Assembly (NCBI GenBank): GCA_022825895.1
Contig: JAJDVX010000010.1
Span: forward strand, 1-64,000
DNA length: 64,000 bases
Reading direction: 5' to 3'
Source: Chloroflexota bacterium
GTDB taxonomy: Bacteria; Chloroflexota; UBA11872
Shown here piece after piece: positions 9,898 to 19,194 of this stretch (its first letter is position 1; each line of letters starts with the position of its first letter). Below the pieces are notes generated by a model. That model worked only from the letters and a program-made list of their open reading frames with translations. It was not told the DNA's origin and made no database searches. Made by a program: the position numbers and the translations under genes.

Positions 9898-11076
9898 TTA
9901 GTTGCTCGGCGCGGCGCCCAGAACTCTGTAGCCCCCGTTCTCCTCGGTTCGTTCGGCCACGGGCAGTACCTCCAGCACCGCATTGGCCAGTCCTACGACC
10001 TCGCCCTTCTCGTCGAAGCTGTAGTTGTCGCCGATTGTGCCGCTCCACGTAATGTCGTACAGACAGTCGCGGAACCCGTCGGCATTCTGGTCGTCGCCCG
10101 TTTTCTTGAGGCATTCGGCCGTGATGTAGATGTTGTCGTACGCCGAGCCCAGGAACCAGGGCAACGTTACGTAGTCGTACTTCTCCTTGAAGGCCGCCAG
10201 CACTTCCTGAGCCTTGGCGTTGGCCGGGTCCAGGTCTGGGGTGATTGCCTTCACGCCTGTTGCTGCCTCACCGGCAATCTCAAGGGCCGTCGTCCCGATT
10301 GGCACTACATCCGCGTAGATCGGGCCGTCGTACCCCAGCTCGCGAAGCTGCTTGAGGATGGTGCCTCCGCTTGCCTCAGCCTGAGAGGCAACGTGCACCG
10401 CGTCAGGGTTGGCGTTCAGGAGCTTGCTCAACTGGGTCCTGAAGTCCGTCGTGTCGGTTGGGTAACTTTCCGCGGCCACGATCTGACCGCCCAGCTTCTC
10501 GAACTGCGCCGTGGTCGTTCGTCGCACGCCCTCGGCGTAGTCGGTGGATTCATTGATGGTTGCCAGATTGCGAATCCCGTCGGCCCAGAGCACGTTGCCC
10601 GTGTCCACACCGACCGTGGCGTCGCTCAATGACGTGCGGAAGATGTAATCCCCGGCCTCGGCAATGTCCGGATTCGTGGCCAAGCCGGAGAACATCACCA
10701 CGCCTTCCCTCTCGGCCAGTGGAGCCGCTCCCAGCATCGCCCCGCTGCACGACGTACCCAGAATGATCTTCACCTCATCAACGTCGGTCAGCTTGTTGTA
10801 AGCCGTGATTGCGTCTTGGGCGTTGCACTTGGAATCTTCAACAACGAGCTCCAGCAGGCGACCGTTGATACCGCCCGCTTCGTTGATCTCGTCGACGGCC
10901 AGCTGCTTCGCCTGAACCGCCACCGTGCCGTAGGTCTCACCGGCTCCGGTAACGGATTCCATGACTCCGATGCGAAATGGCCCTTTTTCTTCTTCGCCGC
11001 ACCCTGCGGCCACCATCACAAGTACGGCCAGAAGTGTGATCGCCACAAGTCGTTTGATGAATGAAATTCCCATCAC
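9898..11076 (-). CDS. livJ: Branched-chain amino-acid ABC transporter, substrate-binding lipoprotein
   Basis: A 392-residue periplasmic-binding-protein type I (Leu/Ile/Val-BP family). The N-terminus is a lipoprotein signal peptide with basic FIKR, a hydrophobic core and the lipobox VAAGC (Cys about 26), so it is membrane-anchored. The mature part begins PFRIGVMESVTGAGETYG and includes LAVDEINEAGGING and ILGTSCSGAMLGAAPLAE. It starts with two ATGs in a row (11076 or 11073). First gene of the liv operon; the long upstream gap carries its promoter. The true ligand (amino acid, urea, amide or aromatic acid) cannot be told from sequence. Confidence 0.9.
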   Translation of the reverse strand: MMGISFIKRLVAITLLAVLVMVAAGCGEEEKGPFRIGVMESVTGAGETYGTVAVQAKQLAVDEINEAGGINGRLLELVVEDSKCNAQDAITAYNKLTDVDEVKIILGTSCSGAMLGAAPLAEREGVVMFSGLATNPDIAEAGDYIFRTSLSDATVGVDTGNVLWADGIRNLATINESTDYAEGVRRTTTAQFEKLGGQIVAAESYPTDTTDFRTQLSKLLNANPDAVHVASQAEASGGTILKQLRELGYDGPIYADVVPIGTTALEIAGEAATGVKAITPDLDPANAKAQEVLAAFKEKYDYVTLPWFLGSAYDNIYITAECLKKTGDDQNADGFRDCLYDITWSGTIGDNYSFDEKGEVVGLANAVLEVLPVAERTEENGGYRVLGAAPSN

Positions 11077-11512
11077 AACCCTTTATCCTCCACCCGAATC
11101 TCTTCGGGTACGTTATACCGTGCCTGCCATTTGTCTTGCAAGATTCAGTGACCGTCGCTGACGTACTCTGGCCGATGAACATCCCACTTGTCTGGAATCA
11201 AACTCCGAGCCCCTGACGACCACATTCGCGACAGCCTTTGGCCGGAGACAGGACGGAGACTCTGGGCCTCACTCCTCCGAACTCTGGTAGTCGAAGGTTC
11301 CACTGCCGACCGCCGATTGCGACTGCTTTCCCAAGGACTGCGTACACCCGTGACGATTCGCGACAGTTGGAATTCCAAGCCGTCCTGGAAGAGCCGCCGA
11401 TCCGCGAAGCCTCAGGCGACGTCTGGCCTGTAACCTTCGTTCTCTCGGCCCAAACCGTGTAGCATCACCACAAGGGATTCGGCAATCCGCCGACGGCGGC
11501 AGGAGGACTCGA
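11077..11512. other. Divergent intergenic region between livJ and the dioxygenase pair
   Basis: About 435 bases without a supported gene, between the minus-strand liv operon and the plus-strand dioxygenases; promoters for both must lie here. Short open frames cross it but lack ribosome-binding sites and family features. A TAGCAT resembling a -10 box near 11460 could serve the dioxygenases, without a clear -35. AGGAGG at 11501-11506 is the ribosome-binding site of the dioxygenase gene. Confidence 0.5.
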
Positions 11513-12313
11513 ATGGCAGTGGCGGAACCACAACTACGCACACTCACCCGCGAACAGGTCGACCAGTTCCACATTGACGGTTACCTCGCGATCCACAATC
11601 TGCTGGACGCCGACGAAGTCGCCGACCTCGCCGAACGCGCCGACCTTATTGCCGCCGGCAAGGCCGACCACATTCCCGCGACCAGCATCCAGCTCGAACG
11701 AATCTTCCGCGAAGGCGAGCGTGAAGTTGAAAACCAGGTCCTTTCCGTCCGAAAGCTCTTCAACTTGGCTGTCTACGACGACCTTCTTTGGGGCCACGTC
11801 ACCAACCCCAAGATCGTCGACGTCATCGCCGACCTCATGGGCACCGACGACATCAAGCTCTACGGCGACCAACTCTTCATGAAGCCCCCCGAAATCGGCG
11901 CCGCCCAGGACTGGCACCAGGACTCCGCGTCCTGGCGCGACATCCTGCCGATGGACCTGGTGACCGCGTGGACCTCCATAGACCACGCCACCACCGACAA
12001 CGGCTGCCTCAATTTCGCCCCCGGCACACACCGCTGGGGCATGCTCACTCGACCCCGCCTTGAACCGTTGCTGCCCGACCTGGGCACTGACGAATGGCCG
12101 GTTCGGGCAGCGCCGTTGGGCCCGGGTAGCGTCAGCTTCCACCACAGCCTGGTGTTGCATCAGAGCAACGCCAATACCTCCGGCATGCGCCGTCGCGGCT
12201 ACGCCACCCACTTCATGCGGGCCAGCTCCTACAAGGACGAGGAAGTGACTGACGCGCCCAAGATGCCTCCGTTCAAACAGGTCCGCGGGCGCTCGTTCCC
12301 CGGCCGCGTGTGA
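11513..12313 (+). CDS. Phytanoyl-CoA dioxygenase (PhyH) family protein, copy 1 of a pair
   Basis: A 266-residue Fe(II)/2-oxoglutarate oxygenase of the PhyH family. The iron-binding HxD is WHQD (H135, D137), the distal histidine is H216 in VLHQSNANTS, and the following arginines (226-228) probably bind 2-oxoglutarate. An early motif, EQVDQFHIDGYL, is typical. AGGAGG seven bases before the ATG gives strong start support. A paralogue of similar length follows after 31 bases in the same direction, so the two are probably co-transcribed. The substrate is unknown; family members hydroxylate a wide range of small molecules. Confidence 0.88.
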   Translation: MAVAEPQLRTLTREQVDQFHIDGYLAIHNLLDADEVADLAERADLIAAGKADHIPATSIQLERIFREGEREVENQVLSVRKLFNLAVYDDLLWGHVTNPKIVDVIADLMGTDDIKLYGDQLFMKPPEIGAAQDWHQDSASWRDILPMDLVTAWTSIDHATTDNGCLNFAPGTHRWGMLTRPRLEPLLPDLGTDEWPVRAAPLGPGSVSFHHSLVLHQSNANTSGMRRRGYATHFMRASSYKDEEVTDAPKMPPFKQVRGRSFPGRV

Positions 12314-12344
12314 CTGGCGAGGCGCTCTAAGCGAGGGGGCATTG

Positions 12345-13133
12345 ATGAGTTCTCCGCACCGCACGCTCAGCACCGAACAAGTGGACAGCTTTTGGCGGAA
12401 CGGCTGGCTGGTTGTCGAAGACCTGCTGTCACCGGACGACGTTTCGCGGCTCGGCCAACGCGCCGACCAGATTGCCCGTGGCGAGACCGACGCCGCCCCG
12501 GAGCGAGTGCAGGCCGAAAAGGTCATTCGCGAAGGCGAGGCCACGGCCGCCGCCCGCGAACTGGAGGTCCGAAAGCTCTACTGGCTAGCCGGCGAGGACC
12601 ACGTGCTCCAAGACCATGCCCGCCATCCAGCGATCGTCGACGTAGTCGCCGACTTGCTCGACACCGACGACATCAAGCTCTACGCCGACCAGCTCTTCAT
12701 GAAGCCGCCGGCGATCGGAGCCGCCCAACCCTGGCACCAGGACTCCAAGTCCTTCATCGACATCTACCCGATGGACCTCGTCACCGCCTGGGCCGCCATT
12801 GACGATTCCACTCTGGAGAACGGCTGCCTCGAATTCGTCTCCTGCAGCCACCGTTGGGGCCTCCTGAGCAACGAACAGATGGACGAGCACCGCTCACTCA
12901 TTGGCAGCGACCCCGCGTTTATGCCGGACCCCGGGCCGCTGCGCTCAGGCAGTGTCAGCTTCCACCACAGCCTCACCTGGCACGCCAGCCGCGCCAACAC
13001 CAGCACCGCCCGCCGCCGGGGCTACGCCGTGCACTACATGCGAGCCGAATCCCGCCGCACCGATGCTCTGGAGGCGCCTAGGGTTCCGCCCCCGCTACAG
13101 ATCCGCGGCCGCTCCTTCGACGGCTGCGTCTAG
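12345..13133 (+). CDS. Phytanoyl-CoA dioxygenase (PhyH) family protein, copy 2 of a pair
   Basis: A 262-residue PhyH-family oxygenase, clearly paralogous to the preceding gene (shared blocks VADL-x-TDDIKLY, DQLFMKPP-IGAAQ and SVSFHHSL). The iron site is WHQD (H131, D133) and H213 in TWHASRANTS, so it should be catalytically competent. The ATG at 12345 is preferred over the TTG one codon earlier; a GAGGGGG site lies just upstream. It ends 5 bases from the convergent Gfo/Idh gene. Confidence 0.88.
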   Translation: MSSPHRTLSTEQVDSFWRNGWLVVEDLLSPDDVSRLGQRADQIARGETDAAPERVQAEKVIREGEATAAARELEVRKLYWLAGEDHVLQDHARHPAIVDVVADLLDTDDIKLYADQLFMKPPAIGAAQPWHQDSKSFIDIYPMDLVTAWAAIDDSTLENGCLEFVSCSHRWGLLSNEQMDEHRSLIGSDPAFMPDPGPLRSGSVSFHHSLTWHASRANTSTARRRGYAVHYMRAESRRTDALEAPRVPPPLQIRGRSFDGCV

Positions 13134-13138
13134 CCGGT

Positions 13139-14227
13139 CTACGGCGTCTCGGGAATCGAAACGGCCTGCCGCATGCCCGTTTCCGAGGAGCGATAGGCCG
13201 CCTGCACGGCTTCGTTCACCCACATCCCGGCTTCGTTCTCCAGTGGCGGCGGACCGCCGGTCAGGCACGACTGGAAGAAGGCGCTGGTCATCAGGTTGTA
13301 CTCGTCGTTTCTGGCGTCCTCGTCACTAAACGACCAGGACTTGTGCGGTGATCCGGCGTGAGCGCCCTGATGCGACATCCACTCCAGCGGTTCGCCGCGG
13401 CGCGTTCCGCCGGGATTGAACCGAAGCCAGCCGTCGTGACCCCAAAGGATGAATCCGGAATGCCGGCCGGAACCGTACTCAGGCCGCGATACGTAGTACC
13501 CGGCGCTCAGGTTGCCGACCATCCCGCTCTCGAATCCGACCGTAACGGAGGCCGCGTCTTCAACCGGCAGCGGCTCGCCGCCCACGACGCCGGTGACTGC
13601 GCTGACGGACGCGAAGTCATCGCCCGTGATGTAGCGCATCAGGTCGAGGTAGTGGCAGCCCAGGAACGTCAGGTATCCGCCGCCGGAGCGTGACTTGTCG
13701 AAGATCCAACCGCCCTGAAGAGTTTCCCACTGGTGCGTCCGGTCGTGATCGGCGATGAACCACGCCTGACAGGCGAACAGGTTGCCCAGCAGACCATCGG
13801 CCACGATGCGCCGAGCCTCCTGCACGATGGCCCGCTGCCGGCTGACGTACGCAATCGAGAAGTTGAGACCCGCGGCCTGAGCCTTGCGGTAGATGCGACG
13901 GTAATCGTCCAGATCGGCGAATCCCGGCTTTTCGTGCCAGACGTGGCAGCCGGCATCCAGCGACGCCTCGATCATGGCCGGCATCCGCCAGGCTTCCAGC
14001 GTGACCAGGGTCGCCGCCGGTTCAAAATCGCTGAATAGGGCGTCGGGGTCCGTAAAGGTAGCTGTCACCCGGTCGCCCACGGCCTCCTTGGCGACGTCGA
14101 ACATTTCACCGGTGGCGTCAAGCACCGCGACTTCCCCAACTTCGGGATTCCTCGCTGCGGCATACAAGGACCCCAGGTGATTGCCGGTGGGTTCAATAAT
14201 CAGTGCAACGCGCAGCGAATCGCTCAC
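13139..14227 (-). CDS. Gfo/Idh/MocA-family NAD(P)-dependent oxidoreductase
   Basis: A 362-residue two-domain oxidoreductase. The Rossmann strand RVALIIEPTGNHLGSL replaces the usual GxGxxG pattern with a looser one. The family motif EKP is present in HVWHEKPGFADL (about 96-107), and GGYLTFLGCHYLDLMRYITGD (about 185-205) matches the conserved substrate-side histidine region. Start GTG at 14227. It lies 65 bases downstream of an unrecognised gene on the same strand and converges with the dioxygenase pair. The substrate is probably a sugar, inositol or related polyol; this is inference. Confidence 0.85.
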   Translation of the reverse strand: MSDSLRVALIIEPTGNHLGSLYAAARNPEVGEVAVLDATGEMFDVAKEAVGDRVTATFTDPDALFSDFEPAATLVTLEAWRMPAMIEASLDAGCHVWHEKPGFADLDDYRRIYRKAQAAGLNFSIAYVSRQRAIVQEARRIVADGLLGNLFACQAWFIADHDRTHQWETLQGGWIFDKSRSGGGYLTFLGCHYLDLMRYITGDDFASVSAVTGVVGGEPLPVEDAASVTVGFESGMVGNLSAGYYVSRPEYGSGRHSGFILWGHDGWLRFNPGGTRRGEPLEWMSHQGAHAGSPHKSWSFSDEDARNDEYNLMTSAFFQSCLTGGPPPLENEAGMWVNEAVQAAYRSSETGMRQAVSIPETP

Positions 14228-14292
14228 AGGACGGCTCCCGACAGGCGCGTCGCGAACCGCGACGCTTTAGTCGGAGAGTTTGCCCCGCTTGG

Positions 14293-15147
14293 CTATCCCC
14301 CGCCAGAGACGCGGGCGATTGCGATCTCGGCGTCGCGCGTCCAGACCTCGTTGAACACCAGCGGCTTGGGCCGGCCACGAGTTACGCCGCGTGGCTCGAC
14401 AGCGCCGTCGCGAAGTTCATTGCGATCGCGCCCGCGAACTTCGTGGTACCAGGACAGCTCGCTGGCCGCCGGCTCGATTTCGCGCCGCAGGATGAACTCC
14501 ACGTGCGCAAAGTCACTGAATGCCACGCCAGCCAGAAAGACGCGATCAAGTCCGTGACCGTCCCAGGTGGCTACGTCGGGCAGGATCACGGGCTCGGTGC
14601 AAACCTGAAATTTCCCGTTCTTCTCGTCGAAATTGATCAACTCGACTGGGAACTCGATGGTCACGTCTAGTTTCCGGGCCTCGTCGCGGTAGGTACAGGA
14701 GGCGTTCAGCAGCGCACCGGCCCGAGTGGCCTCGATTACCTCAGGAACCGATGCCAACGGTTCGGCGTGCGCAAAGTGGTGAATGTCGACATCGAACCTG
14801 GCGTAGCTGTCAGCCAGCAACTGGCGACGGAGGTTCTCGGCTTCGTGTGAAGGCTGCTTTCCGATGGGAATGCCAAGCGTCTCGGAGAACACGGCGCGGT
14901 ACTCGCCGCTCGGAATCTGGAACAGGTTGTCGCTGACGATCGTGTATTCGGCCCGGCAGGGAGCGATCACGTAGCAGGTAAAGGGCTCGCCGGCGTCCGG
15001 GCTGATCGTCAACCGCGCGTCCGCCTTGAGGCGGACGCAAATCACGTCCCCCGCGTCAGCTAGCAATCCGCCGGTGTACTTGTAGACCGGATCGGGCTCG
15101 TGAGGGTGGTGGGTCCAGGTTAAAAAAGACCGCGAGAAATCAATCAT
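14293..15147 (-). CDS. Uncharacterised protein
   Basis: A 284-residue protein that I do not recognise. It has no signal peptide or membrane segment. It begins MIDFSRSFLTWTHHPHEPD and is rich in beta-strand-like segments, with a central conserved-looking stretch FDVDIHHFAHAEPLASVPEV (about 113-133). A histidine pair and several acidic residues are spread through it, but no catalytic motif stands out. It is upstream of the Gfo/Idh gene on the same strand and probably shares its transcript, so a role in the same substrate pathway is possible. Codon usage looks like its neighbours, so it is likely a real gene. Confidence 0.7.
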   Translation of the reverse strand: MIDFSRSFLTWTHHPHEPDPVYKYTGGLLADAGDVICVRLKADARLTISPDAGEPFTCYVIAPCRAEYTIVSDNLFQIPSGEYRAVFSETLGIPIGKQPSHEAENLRRQLLADSYARFDVDIHHFAHAEPLASVPEVIEATRAGALLNASCTYRDEARKLDVTIEFPVELINFDEKNGKFQVCTEPVILPDVATWDGHGLDRVFLAGVAFSDFAHVEFILRREIEPAASELSWYHEVRGRDRNELRDGAVEPRGVTRGRPKPLVFNEVWTRDAEIAIARVSGGG

Positions 15148-15246
15148 GTCGGACTCCGGCTTTGGCGCGGAGGGCGAGCATAGCCGGAACCGACAGCTCG
15201 CGGCCTCAGGTTACGCTGGCTCGGTTCATGTCTGCGCGACCCGGTC

Positions 15247-17247
15247 TTGATCGCTGAACCGTACGAGTACTTCACGACACTGCTGATTGCGCTGCTTCCG
15301 TGCGCGGCAGGTCTGCAGATTGCTCGCTGGTTGTTTCCACATGAGCGTCGGCTTTTGGTCCTGGGCGGCGTGGGCCTGGGGGTGGGCATTGGCCTGGTGA
15401 CGTTTGGGATCGCCGCGCTCGTGCAGGTCGTCCCCCTGACTGTCGCTGGGGCCGCGGTCAACTCGCTGAGCGCTCTTCTGGCCGCGCGTCTTGCCTGGCA
15501 GTGGCGAAGCGATCCATTGCGCGTGAATCTCGGCAGATGGACATGGCTTGTGGTCTCGCTACTGCTACTCATCCTATTCATCTGCGGCGTTGAGTTTGTT
15601 TCCAGCATCTGGCACGCGAATACACACGAGAACCTGCTGATTCGACTTGGATTGGCCGCGCACTTCCTGGCGGGCAACTGGCCGCCGGCGCATCCATGGG
15701 AGCCGGACACGGTCTTCTTCTACCGGTTTGGCGCACCACTCTGGACGGCGGCGGTCGCACGGCTCGGTGGCGCCGACGTATTCGCAGCCGGTCTCTCCGT
15801 GACTCTGGTCAGCGTACTGGCGTGCCTGTGGGGCGTTGCGGCAGCTGTGACGCTGCTCACTGACAAGTCCACCGGCCTGCTTGCTGGACTCCTCGTCGCG
15901 GTCGCTGGTCCTCAGAACTTTCTTGCGCTTCCAAACGCTCCCTTCGGCGAACTGACGGCTTCGAGTGCCCAGAGGCTTGTCGACATCGGGCCGGCCCGTC
16001 TGCAAGAAGGCTATGTGCTCGGCGAGTCCTTTCAGCAGCTCATCCCGTTCAGCTATACCCTGGTTGTGGGGTTGGCGGCCGCTGCCGGGGTTGGTGCTTT
16101 GGCGGTTGCCATGTCCGGGGGGCATGCTCGTCTTCCTCCCAGCTTGTTGGTTGGCGGTCTTGCGTTCGCCGGAATCGGCATTACGGCCGAGCACGTGTTT
16201 CCGGTGATGGCCGTGGGTCTGCTCCTGCCTGCGCCCGTGCTGGCGCTGTCGGAGCGACGAAAAGAGGCGTTGGCGCTCGTCGGTCTCGTTCTCACGGCAT
16301 CCTTGATGGCGCTTGTGCCCGAAGGCCCGCTGGCTGAGTTCGCTCGCGGCCCCGACCGAGCCGGCTTTCTCCGTCTTGACACCAGGGACCTCTTCACAGT
16401 TCCGACGCACGGGCTGTTTCCCGAACCCTCACTCTTTATGTCCACGGTCCCGGGGACGCGCGCGGGCGTGTTTGACCCGGTGACCTGGAAGGGGTTCGGG
16501 TGGGCGCTGATAGCCATTGCAGGATCAATGGTTGTCGCTGCGTTTAAGCGCCGCATCGGCCTGGCGGCGCCAGCGGCCATCGGGCTATTCGCGCTGCTCA
16601 TACCGGGCGTTCTGAATGACGAACTTAACCCGTGGAATACTTGGCGCTTCACCCAGGTCGGCCTGCTGCTCTCGGCGCCGGCGCTAGCGATCCTGGTCAC
16701 TGCCCTGTGGCGTTGGCGGCGTACTGGGACTTGGCTGGCGCGTCTCGTGGCGTGTGGTCTGGTCGCACTGGCTGCCGGCACCTGGCTCGTAAGTCTTACC
16801 TTGCTGCCCGGTGTGGTGCGAACGCCCGAGAGCCCGGTGCTTGCGGAGGAGCTCGCGGCCGCACGGTTTGCGTCCCAGCTCGAATATCCCCAGCGCGCTC
16901 TCTTGCTCCCGGGGCCGCGAACATTCAACGAGCTAAGCAGCAGCATGGCTGACGGCATGCACAAGTACGCCGTGACGTTTGGCCGGCTGCAGGTTCCGAT
17001 GGGTTTCGACAACAGGGGCTCGCGAGAGCGATACGCCGATGTTTACGCGCGGGCTCAGGACGAACTCGCCCCCGAAGATCTCAGCGCATTAGAAATCGAT
17101 CTGGTCTATACCGCGCAGAACCACCTGAGCCCCGAGCAGCAGGTGATGCTTGACCGGGCAGTGGCGCACAACCGGCTTGCGCCGATGTTTACCAGTCTAG
17201 GCGGCGCGCGACGGATCTATCGGGTGCTGGGCGACGACGATGGGTAG
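15247..17247 (+). CDS. Polytopic membrane protein, DUF2298 (YYY)-like
   Basis: A 666-residue integral membrane protein with roughly 12-14 hydrophobic helices and a soluble C-terminal tail of about 130 residues. The loop at about 125-160 has HANTHEN, then GNWPPAHPWEPD and FFYRFG, resembling the PP-x-x-PW...YYYFG signature of the DUF2298 family found in Chloroflexota and archaea and related to GT-C glycosyltransferases. The TTG at 15247 is the best start in this frame. The next gene overlaps its end by 8 bases. A second, truncated relative of this loop occurs at 54814-55062. Lipid-linked sugar transfer or envelope-polymer synthesis is a guess from fold similarity. Confidence 0.7.
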   Translation: MIAEPYEYFTTLLIALLPCAAGLQIARWLFPHERRLLVLGGVGLGVGIGLVTFGIAALVQVVPLTVAGAAVNSLSALLAARLAWQWRSDPLRVNLGRWTWLVVSLLLLILFICGVEFVSSIWHANTHENLLIRLGLAAHFLAGNWPPAHPWEPDTVFFYRFGAPLWTAAVARLGGADVFAAGLSVTLVSVLACLWGVAAAVTLLTDKSTGLLAGLLVAVAGPQNFLALPNAPFGELTASSAQRLVDIGPARLQEGYVLGESFQQLIPFSYTLVVGLAAAAGVGALAVAMSGGHARLPPSLLVGGLAFAGIGITAEHVFPVMAVGLLLPAPVLALSERRKEALALVGLVLTASLMALVPEGPLAEFARGPDRAGFLRLDTRDLFTVPTHGLFPEPSLFMSTVPGTRAGVFDPVTWKGFGWALIAIAGSMVVAAFKRRIGLAAPAAIGLFALLIPGVLNDELNPWNTWRFTQVGLLLSAPALAILVTALWRWRRTGTWLARLVACGLVALAAGTWLVSLTLLPGVVRTPESPVLAEELAAARFASQLEYPQRALLLPGPRTFNELSSSMADGMHKYAVTFGRLQVPMGFDNRGSRERYADVYARAQDELAPEDLSALEIDLVYTAQNHLSPEQQVMLDRAVAHNRLAPMFTSLGGARRIYRVLGDDDG

Positions 17248-17989
17248 TCGCCACATCGCAAACATTGTCATGGCCATTGCGGTTGCGGGGATTTGGTGCG
17301 CGGTGATGCTAATCCCGGTCGATTGGCCCCAGTCCACCTATCAGAAGGAGAGTGCAGTCTTTCCGCTGGGACCCGTCTCGGCCGACGTGCAGCCAGGCCA
17401 GACGTTCGCGGCCGCAGAGCCATTTGACACGCTGGCGGCGCCAGTGCGCGTTGGAGGTCCTCTGGACAGTGCGGTGGTATTGGGCACTCGCCTACGTCTT
17501 GACGGCCCTCGCGGTTCGACCGTTGCCGAATCCGCGAATACGACGGTCGTGTCGACCCATCGCAGGTTTGAGATGGTGCTATTCCGATTCCAAGAGACGC
17601 AGTCGGCCGACAGGAAATATTTCGTCGAATTCGACATTCCGCGCGGAACTCGCTGGCCGGTCTTTCTTGCGGCGGTCGGCGGTGACACGAACCCCGAGGG
17701 GCAGCTGTTCATGCAAGGCATAAGGACGCACGAGGGACAGGATTTGGTCTATCAGCTGCTACGCCGCCAGTCCATAGGCGCACGCCTGCCAGCATGGTCG
17801 GTCAGCAGCCCGGGCTCCATCGCGGTCGGCATTGGTCTGCTTGTGCTTGTTCACCTGACCAGCTTCGCCGCCCTACACACACTCTTGCCGCCCGCACGTC
17901 GACGTTTGCTGACCGTCTCCATACTTGGACTGGTGCCGCCGGTACTCCTCGCCGGTGTGTACTTCGTGCTTTTGTTCGTTGTGCTCTAG
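17240..17989 (+). CDS. Membrane protein coupled to the DUF2298-like gene
   Basis: A 249-residue protein with an N-terminal hydrophobic segment (about 8-25), an extracytoplasmic beta-rich domain of about 150 residues, and two C-terminal membrane helices (about 190-212 and 225-248). I do not recognise a family. Its ATG overlaps the end of the preceding gene, so translation is coupled, and the two products probably form a complex. The topology looks like an accessory or substrate-presenting subunit; that role is inferred. Confidence 0.7.
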   Translation: MGSRHIANIVMAIAVAGIWCAVMLIPVDWPQSTYQKESAVFPLGPVSADVQPGQTFAAAEPFDTLAAPVRVGGPLDSAVVLGTRLRLDGPRGSTVAESANTTVVSTHRRFEMVLFRFQETQSADRKYFVEFDIPRGTRWPVFLAAVGGDTNPEGQLFMQGIRTHEGQDLVYQLLRRQSIGARLPAWSVSSPGSIAVGIGLLVLVHLTSFAALHTLLPPARRRLLTVSILGLVPPVLLAGVYFVLLFVVL

Positions 17990-18049
17990 CGGCGCGATGA
18001 CACCTGGCCGCGCTAGGCTCATTCTCGGCGTGATCGGGAGATTGGGACG

Positions 18050-19192
18050 TTGAAAATCACAGGGCTGGCCTGCGACTTCATCAACGACGGCTCGCGGAAC
18101 TGGCCGATCGTGCGTGTCATGACCGATGCCGGCATCACCGGAATCGGAGAGGCCTATCCGGTCGGGCCCGACAAGGCGGTCGCCGAGACCGTTCGCTATT
18201 TCGAGGACTGGGTGCTTGGATTTGACCCATTCGACGGCGAACGCATCTGGCATGAGCTGTACGCCGGCAGCCGTTTTCCGACCGGCTCGGTGATCACGGC
18301 CGCGATCAGCGGCATTGATCAGGCACTTTGGGATATCAAGGGAAAGGCGCTCGAAACGCCGGTCTATCAGCTGCTCGGCGGCAAAGTCCGCGACCGGATT
18401 CTCGTATACCAGTCGGCACGTGGCGATACGCCGGAAGCCATGGGCGAGCACGCCAGGCATCTCATCGAGACGTACGGCTACACGGCGCTCAAGATCGGCC
18501 CGTCCGGACCGAACGGCGACGCCGATCCCTGGGGTGTGCAGCTCGACACGGCCGAGCGGCGCATGGCGGCGGTGCGCGAAGCCGTGGGTGACGCCATCGA
18601 CATTGGCGTCGACCCGCATGCCAAGATTCTCGAACCCGCGCGTGCTCTGGAGATGGCTGAGCGCATCAGCCCGTACCGTCCCTTCTTCTTTGAAGAGCCG
18701 GTGCGGCCCGAGCAGTTCGAGCCATTGGCCAAGCTGGCTCGCAAGTCGCCCATTCCCATCGCCACCGGGGAGTGTCTCTACACGAAGTTCGAGTTTCAGC
18801 GGCTGCTCGCCACCGGCGCGGCGGACATCATTCAGCCGGATGTCTGCGTGACCGGTGGCCTGACCGAGATGAAGAAAATCGCGGCCATGGCCGAAGCGCA
18901 TTACGTAAGCGTCGCGCCGCACAATCCGCTCGGACCGCTGGCCACGGCTGTGAACGTCCACTTTGCGGCAACGGCGCCCAACTTCCTGATCCTGGAGTAC
19001 CACGCCGACGACTCCGGTGTTCGGGCCGAGGTGCTGGACGAGCCGATCAAATTGGACGATGGATACGTGTCAATCCCGGAACGGCCCGGTCTGGGCGTGG
19101 AACTGAGCGATGGGATCTTGGAGAAGTACCCATATCGGCCGTGGCGTCGAGGCCGTCCCACGAAAGCGGACGGCATGCTGGCCTTCATCTAG
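18050..19192 (+). CDS. Mandelate racemase/enolase-superfamily dehydratase, galactonate dehydratase-like
   Basis: A 380-residue enolase-superfamily protein. Metal ligands and the catalytic base are in place: D188 and H190 in VDPHAKI, E215 in FFEEP, E241 in TGECLYT, and H291 in APHNPLGP. The D-x-H pair with PHNPLGP is the pattern of the D-galactonate/mannonate dehydratase branch, which removes water from an aldonate to give 2-keto-3-deoxy-aldonate. TTG at 18050 is the start. No KDG kinase or aldolase is adjacent, so the exact aldonate is open. Confidence 0.87.
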   Translation: MKITGLACDFINDGSRNWPIVRVMTDAGITGIGEAYPVGPDKAVAETVRYFEDWVLGFDPFDGERIWHELYAGSRFPTGSVITAAISGIDQALWDIKGKALETPVYQLLGGKVRDRILVYQSARGDTPEAMGEHARHLIETYGYTALKIGPSGPNGDADPWGVQLDTAERRMAAVREAVGDAIDIGVDPHAKILEPARALEMAERISPYRPFFFEEPVRPEQFEPLAKLARKSPIPIATGECLYTKFEFQRLLATGAADIIQPDVCVTGGLTEMKKIAAMAEAHYVSVAPHNPLGPLATAVNVHFAATAPNFLILEYHADDSGVRAEVLDEPIKLDDGYVSIPERPGLGVELSDGILEKYPYRPWRRGRPTKADGMLAFI

Positions 19193-19194
19193 AA

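Noticed and set aside
9331..10632. A 433-codon plus-strand frame over livH and livJ
   Set aside because: No recognisable motifs; it lies over two well-supported liv genes on the other strand.
17873..19003. A 376-codon minus-strand frame opposite the galactonate-dehydratase-like gene
   Set aside because: No domains; the plus-strand gene has all enolase-superfamily metal ligands.
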